Below, in pieces: positions 33,863 to 43,400 of a DNA stretch of 64,000 nt (positions are counted from its first letter, which is position 1; each line of letters begins with the position of its first letter). Origin of the DNA: Trebouxia sp. TZW2008 (Eukaryota > Chlorophyta > Trebouxiophyceae > Trebouxiales > Trebouxiaceae). The notes below the pieces were generated by a model, which was not told where the DNA came from, did not search any database, and was given only the letters and a program-made list of their open reading frames with translations. Both the position numbers and the translations under genes were made by a program. The DNA lies in contig BDIU01000066.1 in the NCBI GenBank assembly GCA_002118135.1, positions 1 through 64,000 of the forward strand. The letters run 5' to 3'.

Positions 33863-36579
33863 TCATGCTGAAAGGCTTGAAGTCCTGTTTTGTAAGCTGG
33901 CGTTTGGAGCCAGTCTCCTGCCTGATGCAATAGCAAGCAGGTCAAACGGCAGCAGTTCTTGAGCATCATTGATGTCATCTAGATTCAACGATGCTGTATA
34001 CAGTACAGGATCTGCAGTTGCTGCAGCATTGCTTGATGTTACAGCTTGTGAGTCAGTGGTTGCATCTGTTGCTTGGGAATTCGAAGCTGTTGTTGTTGCC
34101 ACTGCTAGAGTGTGCCCGTCTGGACCCAAAACTAGATTGGGAACCGATGCTGCATGCGGCCAGTCGTTTCCAACATTAGCAGCATTTGCACTTTGTGCAT
34201 TGCCGCCTGTGCCTCCTCCTATGGCTGCTCTGAGTTCACGCTGCAAACAGCAACTAGGTGACTCACCAGAAACAAAAACATGCTAAAAGGCAATGTGTTC
34301 AGCCATTGACAAACAGCAACTGTCTTAGGGGGCAGGGCAAGGGATAGGGGTGCAAGTAGTGTAAAGAACAGGGGTAGGAATAGGGATGGGGATAAGGTAG
34401 TGGTAGAGACAGGGGTAGCAGTAGGGCAGGGGGTAGGGATTGGGTTAAGGACAGGAGTAAGGGCAGGGGAAGGGGTGGCGGTAGGTGTAGGGGTAGGGCG
34501 AGGGATAGGGATATGGTTAGGGGTACAGCAACGCTTACCTGATGCCTGACCTGGCGGGTGACAAGGATTGCACAGAGGCTCAGCACAAGAACAAGAACCA
34601 GCACTGCCACGGCTATATACTTCAGACTAGCATTGGTGCCTGGTGCTGCTGTCGGACTGCCCACACCACTGTAAGGAGCTGTGGAAATTGGGGCATATGA
34701 AATTGGTGAATATGGGCTGTACTGATATTGGAATGGTGGGGGTTCAGGTGCTGAAGGTTGAGCAGAGAAACCCATTTTTGCAGCTGTTGCAGCAGGTGAT
34801 AGTGGCGGTTCAGGTGGAAAGTCAGGTACTGGCGGTGATTGTGGTGGTGAGTCTGATGCTAGCGGTGGTGATTCTGATGCCAGCGGTGGTGAGTCTGATG
34901 CTGGCGGTGGTGAGGGTGGAAGTGGACTGATTGTTGGTGGTGGGGATGGTGCACAGAAGGCAGCTTGAGGCGAGGCTGAGATGTTGGGTGAATTGAGGTT
35001 GCACAGCTTTGGATTGCCTGTCAGGTCCCTGCATATGTGTTGCAATGCTTTCAAGTCGACAAGAAGGAATTTGCATGAAAGAAAAATCAAGGTGCAAGAG
35101 TAGCGCAGTTCTGCAATATTTATACAAAGAACGCAAGACTTGCAGACCAAACTTGAAACCTTCAGGTGTTTCCTGTCATGTGCAGTGGCAATGACAGCAC
35201 ACTGGACGGTGTTGCATGGCATCTTAAGCTGATGCAAGGGCATTGTAGCCATGTTGAGATTCAGCACCAGCACAGCAGAATGCACTACATAGCTGCTAGA
35301 TGCAGACGCGTAGCTTGGAAAAGCACAAAACTTCTTGCACAAGCATACTCAGCATCATTGGCTGCGTAGCACTATAGTGTAGCTTGCAATGCTGCATACA
35401 TGTTGAGCAGTTTCATCAAAACTTACAAATGGGTTTTGTTGGTCCAATTCTTGGGGAGAGAGCCCTCCAAATCGTTGTGTGACAGGTTCCTGCATACCAT
35501 GCACACTTGTGAGATAGTGCTTGCAGCTTACATCTATCGCTGAGGGATGTGTTACAGCGATGGTTGGATGAGCAGATCCACTATTTGGCGTTCTGGCAAG
35601 ACTGTGCTTTGATGTCAATGCAGTGTCAGCAACCAGTATCACGACTAGCAGCACGAGTGTGGCCAGAATAATGAGCACAACAGCGCTTGTCAGGATCTGG
35701 ATCACGGATAAGGGTATAAGCTTGCTGCCATTGTGCCATACAATTTGCTGCACAGCTTGGTCAGAAATTGTAGACAGACAACCGGATGCTGGTCATATTT
35801 GGCTTACATTGAACACAGAGCAGGTAGGTGCCCCCACAGACTTGGCACTATGCCTGTGAAGCCATTGCTTGAAAGGTCCAGGGTGGTCAAACTGCTCAAG
35901 TTTGCTATCAGCGCTGCTGGCAACGACCCAGACAACCTGCACAGCAAACAGCTTTGTCTCAATCAGATTTCTGGCATCAAAGTAAAGTCATGATGACATC
36001 TGGCGTTGTGAGCACCATGCTGCTTGGCAGCTGGCCACACAGATGTCACACGTGTCACAACATGCATCAAAGTCAGGCAATGATGCCATCTTGATTAAGC
36101 TTGTGACAAGAAACAGCTGGGTTGTAAGGACTTTACCCTTGCTGAGAAGCCTCCAGCACTTGCAAGTTTTGCAACCAGCCGAGGGCCTCCGGCAAAGCAT
36201 GGCTGGCCTTTCTGTGTTGTGGCGCAATGTGTGAAAAACTGACGCCGGTGACTGTCCAGTTCACACAACAGAGGCCGCTCCAGCTACAGGCCGGCAAGCT
36301 TGCCGTCGCGGCACTGAGATAGTGGCTGCTACTATCTATGCTGCTTGCAAAACATGCGGAGGTGCCGCAAGATGCATGCCCGCAGGCGTCGGTTCCAGCC
36401 GTCCAGTTGTATGCGGTTTTGGCGGGCTCAGTCGAGGGAAACAGGGACAGCTTGATTGCTTGCAACGCCATCACTTCGGTACTGTTTGTCTCAGCTGACA
36501 CAGCACTCGTGCCGATAAGGAGCAGGCAAGCGAGGGCCACAAACAGCCCACAGACGTCTGTCGGAGACACTTGTAGCAT
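33863..36579 (-). CDS. LRR membrane protein with Pro-rich stalk, no kinase domain
   Basis: Five exons (minus) in phase: 36579-36137, 35936-35808, 35489-35427, 35028-34539, 34240-33863, giving 500 aa. A signal peptide is at residues 4-29 (GLFVALACLLLIGTSAVSA). An LRR N-terminal cap with the receptor-type Cys motif ACSWSGLCCVNWTVTG follows, then a few plant-type LRRs (LSGSLPAALIANLSSLTTLD, GFTGIVPSLWG, NDLEGSLPKNW). A long Ser-Pro-rich extensin-like stalk (SPPPTISPLPPSPPP, SDSPPQSPPVPDFPPEPP) precedes one membrane span (YIAVAVLVLVLVLSLCAILV) and a cytoplasmic tail of about 130 aa rich in Ala/Asn/Thr. It looks like a receptor-like surface protein that has lost, or never had, a kinase. Ligand unknown. 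Start chosen as the Met just before the signal peptide. Confidence 0.85.
34324..34530. repeat. G-rich telomere-like minisatellite in LRR-gene intron 4
   Basis: About 205 bp of imperfect GGGTAGGGAT/GGGGTAGG/GGGATAGGG units on the plus strand (C-rich on the transcribed strand). Unit length wobbles between 5 and 8 bp. It resembles degenerate TAGGG telomere arrays and could form G-quadruplexes. On the mRNA strand it is a long pyrimidine tract upstream of the exon-5 acceptor. Confidence 0.85.
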
Positions 36580-37356
36580 TGAACGCGACCAGATCAGGCA
36601 CGTATACGTCGATTTTTCGGACACGATTGTAGGCATCTCGGCCAACAACGCTCGAGCGCTCTACACCATCCCGCGCGACGATTTTATGACTCGTTCTTGA
36701 CGCGCGTGGGGCTGGGGCAACGCGTTTGCGAGGCGACATGGTCGTGCACGTCGTTTCTTCGACTTGACAGTCGCATATGCTAGAAGGCCGACACCAGAGG
36801 AAACTTAGTGAAGGCGGTGGCATCTGCCTTCAAATTCGAAGGAGCGGGAGACACCTGGGAGGAACTCGCATTTAAAATTGTCACATGCTGTATAATGTCT
36901 GTTTTATTGGAGTGATCCTGAAATCAGGAACCACGCCTGCGGCTGCCGAGAATGCTAACGCTCATGCAGGACAAAACATATGTTCGTCACGCGATTTGTG
37001 GACAGCCTCAACACGACTGGTAGACTCAAGCTTTCAGCACACACGACAAGCAGACATGAAAGCTTAGAGGGGTCAGAAGAAGTCAATACAAAGCAGCAAC
37101 AACACTTGCTGCAGCCTGCAAATTCTGTGTGCAGAGTGGCCCAAAAGTCTAGCAGTAATCTGGATACACTACAAAGCTCCTTTACTGGGTTGCGGCTTGT
37201 ACTGATCTGACAAAATGCCTGTTCCAAATTACATGAAATGAGAGCTTTGACTGGAAGCTTGCAAGCTCAACACAAAGTTAACAAGCTGCTGACTTGACAA
37301 CAAAATCAGGTGACGAACTGTCAAACCCTGACCAGCACTGCGTTTGTGTGTGCACT

Positions 37357-37389
<33 letters not shown>

Positions 37390-37436
37390 GTTGTGCAAAG
37401 CTGCAGCAACACTGGATAGCAACTGCTGTAGCAAGC
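36580..37436. other. intergenic between LRR gene and ThrRS 3' end
   Basis: The 36600-36860 part is GC-rich and likely the LRR-gene promoter. The rest is the 3' flank of the ThrRS gene and contains a CA microsatellite. No gene seen. Confidence 0.4.
37358..37389. repeat. (CA)n microsatellite
   Basis: About 15 pure CA units just beyond the ThrRS stop codon. Confidence 0.95.
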
Positions 37437-40400
37437 TCAGCTCAGTCTGTTCTTGTCAAACTGCTTGCTGTCATCATGCTCTGCTTTGGCAGCATCAGCA
37501 GCTGCAGCAACAGGCTCTTGGTTGGCGGGTTGACCAACATGCGCGTGAAGCCCACTGCTCTTCTTGAACGCTGAGACCAAACTCCTGGAGCTCTTCTCTT
37601 CAAGCAGCTTTGCAGTGAGATCAGTGAGGCTGTGCATGCCGTGCGTCTCCATATCCCGAGTGCGCACATTCACAGTCTGCTCTTTCATTTCTTGCTCACC
37701 GACAACCTGCAGTGCCAGCCACATTATGCGGATGCTGAAAGCATGCTGCTGCAGTTACGGTAAGGTTGCAACGTGGGTGTGCAAGCAGCATGCGTGACAA
37801 AGCAGTACATGCTCTATGGCAGTTGATGCTGCAAACTGTGCATCAAGTAACACTTCAACAAAAAAGCGGCTGTTGCTCTGCTGCTTTGGACCTAATGACT
37901 ATATGTACACAAATATGATATAAAGTAACAGCCACACAGATGTCGTCATGATGGCTGCTGCAACCTCATTGATCAACAGCTGTATGAGCCCAACCACAGT
38001 GCCGCATCCACTGCGTTCAACCTGAGCTGCATGTTGTATATCTGGATCTGACACAAGCAAAATGAAACATGTTTGGAACCCAACAGCAGGAACCCACCAG
38101 AATGTAGTTGTACTGGGCCAGCTGCGCCTCCCTGACCTTCTTCTGCATCTTTCTGTCTGTGGCATCCACATCTGCATGGAGTTTTGCCCTATGCAGCTTG
38201 GAGCGCACCTGCTGGGCATACTCCAGGCTGGCCTCACTGATGGGCACCACCATCACCTGAAGGAAAATCAACGCTGATGCTTTGCAATCATCAAGGATAA
38301 GAATGGTAACACTGTCATGATCTCCAGAGCTCAGATTCTATGCAAAGCTACTGACAAGGACAAGGCTGACAATGACTTGTGACAGGAGAGAAGTTGATGG
38401 GCATTTGAACAGAACCCTTCCTGATAGGCCCTGGAAACAGGAGGACAGAACATCCAACAAAAAGCTGTACCTGTCTGGACCTGAGCCAGAAAGGCCATTT
38501 GTCAGCAAGATGCTCAGTCAGGATTGCAAATATGCGCTCCACTGATAACAGCACATTGCCTGACTGTTCCAAATAAAACAGTCAAACAACCATCAATGAA
38601 AAGCTTCACCTGTCTGGGACTGAGCCAGAAAGGCCATTTGGCAGCGTAGTGCTCAGTCAGAATGGCGAACATGCGCTCCACAGATCCAAGAATGGCTCTG
38701 TGAATCATGACCGGCCGATCATGCCCTGTCTCTGTCTGATACTGCAAGTTGAATCTGATGGGCAGTTGAAAGTCCAGCTGCACTGTGGCACATTGAAACT
38801 TGCGCATGAGGGCGTCGTAGACTGTGATGTCGATCTTGGGGCCGTAGAATGCTCCATCACCAGGGTTCATCTGCAGCAGGCAGATAACAATGCACTCAGT
38901 TAACTGTTGGTACAGAAACAGGATGTTTGTACTTTTAAGCCGTAGACACTCTTGAAGCTCATGGGCAACTGAAACTCCAGCTGCACTGAGACACAATGGA
39001 ATTGGCGCATGAGGGCGTCGTAGACCGTGATGTCAATCTTGGGGCCGTAGGCCCATCCGTCACCTGGACTCATCTGCAGCAAACGAGGGGGGGGGGGGGG
39101 GCCTGTTTTGCNNGGGGGGGGGGGGGGGGTCTATTTTGACGTGCTGAAGCTTTGAAATGCTGTGTTGGGTTCGCACTGTGACCAAATGCAACTTGCGTGT
39201 GAGGGCGCCAAACACTGTGATGTTGATCTTTGAGCCACGAGACGCTCTGTCAACAGGTTTTATCTGCCATTGACAAGTACAAATGTTTGTGTTGACTGCA
39301 CAGGATTCAAGGCACTAGGCTTGTGTGCACTGCAGCAGACAAGTGATGACGTTGTTCAGGTAATGGGTGGTGCTGTTACATTGATGCTTTTGGCCTGACC
39401 TCACTTGCATTGCACAGGTGGCAATGCAGTTCATCGTCAGTGCTGCAGACAGCCTGGTGTTTACAAAATTGGGTGCAAGCCCAATTGCAGCTGAAGGGTC
39501 AGAATCAACTTCACAGTGCTGTTCATGCTTGCACATAAGGTTGCTGCATTGAACCTAGGTCTGCATGCTTTCCTCATGCTGTGTGCTGAGGCATGCCATG
39601 AGCACCTATCTGACAGCAAACAACGTGCAAGTATGCTGTCTCAGGATAAGTGCACATTGTCTGCTATCAGATAGGTGCTCATGGGGGTTGTTTGCTGTCA
39701 GACAGGGGGTCATGGGATCCTTCAGCATTTTGCCTGCTGGTCTCAGCTATAGTCTGATCCACAACAGCAGCAGCAGAGCGACAAAGGCGAACAATGTCGG
39801 ATCGCTGTCAACAGTCACTTGCGATAATCATGGAGATATGCACAAGTTTTCCAGGAAACTATCAACACCTGATGACTGGCTAAGCTTGAAATGCAAATTT
39901 GGCTGTAGGTGATACTGTTTTTGTGGATCTGACCAGTTGCAAGCTCCAGTACCTCTCATTCAGGCCTGACTCATCAGGACCTGACTCATCAGGGGCACCT
40001 TGCAGTGCCCCTTCTTCTTGGAAGCAGCAAAGAAGGCAAAAGACATGAGACTGCTTTGAAACACCTTTTGTCATTGGCTGAGCATATGCATTACCTCCCA
40101 TTCATGCCCTGACTCATCAAGGGCACCTTGCAGCGCCCCTTCTGCTTGATCCCAAAGAGCGTCATCTCCTAGTTTCTCCTCTGGTCTGGTAGACAACGCC
40201 ATCTTGTAGTGCAAGCCAAAGGTGTCGTACACCATCTTCAGCATTTGCAGAAACCTGTTCAGCTCTGGCTTGATCTGGTCTGGCCTGCAGATTGTGAGAG
40301 TTCAAAACAGCATTCCCCAAGCTAGAGAACATCGGCAGCTGACCCTTGGGTCATGTGTGCATCATGCAAGCAAAGACCTGTATCAAATCCAGAGAGGGGT

Positions 40401-43400
40401 AACGCATCATCACTTGCTAGAGATCACCAGCAACTGTCACACAGGAGATGCTTGCAGCACCAAAGGTTGGCAGCACATGGCCCATAGAACACATGGTCAG
40501 CAGTCAAGTTACATAGCATCAGCAATTGAGACAAAGAATGTGCGCACAGCATCTAAAGCAAGGTGTCAGCCACAGAGCCACAGCAGATATGTCAAAGCTA
40601 GAGAGCTTTAGCAACTGACCTGCAGGAGGCATGTGCATAATCTGTAATAACACAGTTACAGCGTTTTGTAATAGTCAACAATCAATCCCCACAGTAGGTA
40701 TGCTTGATCCAACTTTGACATCATCACAACTGTTGCACAGGAGAAGTCTGCATCATGCAAGCTAAGGGTATCAGCAGATGGCAAACAGAAGGGTTTTACC
40801 TGCAGAAGACATGTGCATCATCCTGCTGGAAGCGCCTGACTCTGGTGAGCCCTTGCAGAGCTCCACTGTATTCATTGCGATGCAGGACACCAAAGTCTGC
40901 CAGCCGTAGGGGCAGCTCCCTGTATGAGCGCGCTCTGCTAGCAAACATCACGCAATGGCCTGCAGAGAGGACAGCAGTGTTTGAGCAACCTACACATGCA
41001 ATTCAAATGCAGACGCAGAGTGACAAGTGGCTTGCAGAGTTCCGCTATATTCACAACCGTGTGCTGCACACCAAGGTCTGCCAGTCGTAGCAGCAGCTGC
41101 CTATACGAGCGGGCTCTGCTGGCAAACATCACACAATGCCTGCACACAATAGAGCCATGCATGAGCAAGCAAGCGCCAAAGTGGATTGCAATTCAGATGC
41201 AGAAGGTCAAGTGGCCTTGCAGAGCGCTGCAGCACTTATTGCAAAGCAGCACGCTGAAGTCTGCCAGCCACAGGGGCAGCTGCATATATGAGCGGGCTCT
41301 GCTGGCAAATACCACAGTGTGGCCTGCAGACAAAGCAGCCACGCATGCGCAAGCTGGATGTGTAAGAGTAACAAAGGGGGAAAGCGGCAAATGCTGGCAA
41401 ACACCATGCAGTAGCCTGCCCAGGCAGCTGCTAAGGCAGCAACACATGAGTAGGCTGCATGCACATCAGCATCAGCAATGACAGGGTAGCGCCAAATGCA
41501 AAAGCAGCCACCAGAAAGCAACAAAAGGGAAGGCAAACAAGCTACATTTGCAAAAAACGGCTGAGCGCAGAATCATACCGGGGAAAACAACAAGCAATAG
41601 AGCTGCATCAAGCTACAGCAGTCAGCAAGAAAGAAAACTTGGGAAGAGCAATGCATGCGCAAGCTGCCTGTGGCAGATCAGTCAAGGGGCAGATGACAAG
41701 TGACTGGGCTATGCTATCAATATAAGGGCATTCTCAGAGTACAAACAATGCAACTGATACCGATCACTGCGTTCTGACTGCAGTGGTATCTCTGAGTCAG
41801 GACAATCGAGTGGAAGGACAGTGTTCTTGGTAATCAAAGCAGTCATAAAAGAGAGAAGATACTGTACTCGGAAAGGTAAGCTGTCACTGACCTGGGCAGT
41901 TCATTGGCTTCAAGCCAAACTCCTGCTTCTCAATGTCAAAGTTGAACATGTTTTGCTTGTAGTGAGCAGCATGGCCAGACGTCTTCCACAGGTCAAAGTT
42001 GTAGATGTTTGGAGAGACGACTTCTTCATACTCAAACTCCCAGTACACCTCTCTGATGAACTGCACAACAGCCATGCACAATGAGAGCTTTGAGCTGTTG
42101 GAGCCATGTTTGTTACCGATAGTCGACTCTTATTCCCATTGTCATGGTCACTGTCATAATCATTGCCAGTGACATTAGTGTGAGCACTCCCATTGCCGCT
42201 GTCCCTATCACAATCATGATCAGTAGCATCACTATCATTGTGGCATTGTGGTGGGCAAGGAGTGTCGATCCGATGCAGATCAGCAGGAAAGCACTCGATG
42301 CTAACAGTGCAGATACAATAGTCCCTTAGCCCACTGACTGACATTAAAAGTCAGCAACATGCAGTTGCCGGAGGCTAGCTTGCCAGTGTCATGTTGCAAA
42401 TTCAGGACAAGGCCACACCACTTAGTGACAATGCAAGTCCACCTCGATAAGGTTGACACAAGCGCCGTGCGCCAAACGAGTCTTTCCAAAAGACGCAGTC
42501 AAAGAAGAAGACTTGCAGCAAAGCCAGTCATGTTGCTCTTTTCATAAAGTGGTTAGACTAAAGATCCCTTAAATAGAGAACGGCTTGCACCAGAAGGTTA
42601 AGGAGGGTCAAAGCCCACCTCAATAAGGGTGTTGTAGACTCGTGCGCCGTTGGGTAAGAAGAAGCAACTGCCAGGAGAGAGGCGGTCAAAGAAGAAGAGC
42701 TCTTGCTGGGTGCCTAGCAAGCGGTGGTCCCTCTTCTTTGCCTCCTCCATGCGATGCTGATAGTCCTTCATGCTGTCCTTGTCTGGAAAGGTGATGCCAT
42801 ATACACGCTGCAGCAATAACAAATGCATAGTCAAGTGCATGACTTTGTTTGGTACGGTCCAGTGCTAAAGTGGCAAATGAGACTCTTCTTTGCCTCATTC
42901 ATGCAATGCTGATAGTCCTTCATGCTGTCCTTGTCTGGAAAGGTGATGCCGGTTTGACAGATGTGCTTTGGTACATGCCTGACTTCGCTTGAGAAGCGAA
43001 TTGCTTATCTCTTGGACATTTTGCAAGTGTCAGTTGGAGCGCAGTTGGTCTGCAATCATCACCACGCAAGCTGATGTGTACAGCATGCTGAGCAACTGCA
43101 GTATTCAGGGCCTGCAAGAACAGAGAACTGCATTTGACCAGCATCTCAATGATTCTGCAGTCAACTCATGTGATGCCATTTGTCTGATAGTCAGGTCTGG
43201 AGCGTGGACATTGCATTAATTGATGTTTGACACCTGTACCCACGCAAACGTGAGGTAGGTACCAGGTCTGCCTCACCCTGTTCCTGTAGGTCATATAGCA
43301 GGCTTATGTTTTCCTCCCACAAGTGGCAGACGATGGTGCTATCGTTGCAACTGCATGTCAATGCGAAGACATTGTATTTTCCAACATGCTTGTCATGCAT

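Noticed and set aside
34299..35342. 347-aa continuous minus-strand frame
   Set aside because: Only 35028-34539 is exon. The remainder translates the G-rich minisatellite into Pro/Leu/Ser-rich nonsense and lacks splice support.
36491..36823. 110-aa minus-strand frame upstream of the LRR gene
   Set aside because: Overlaps the signal-peptide exon in another frame and lacks any motif. Probably the 5' UTR or promoter.
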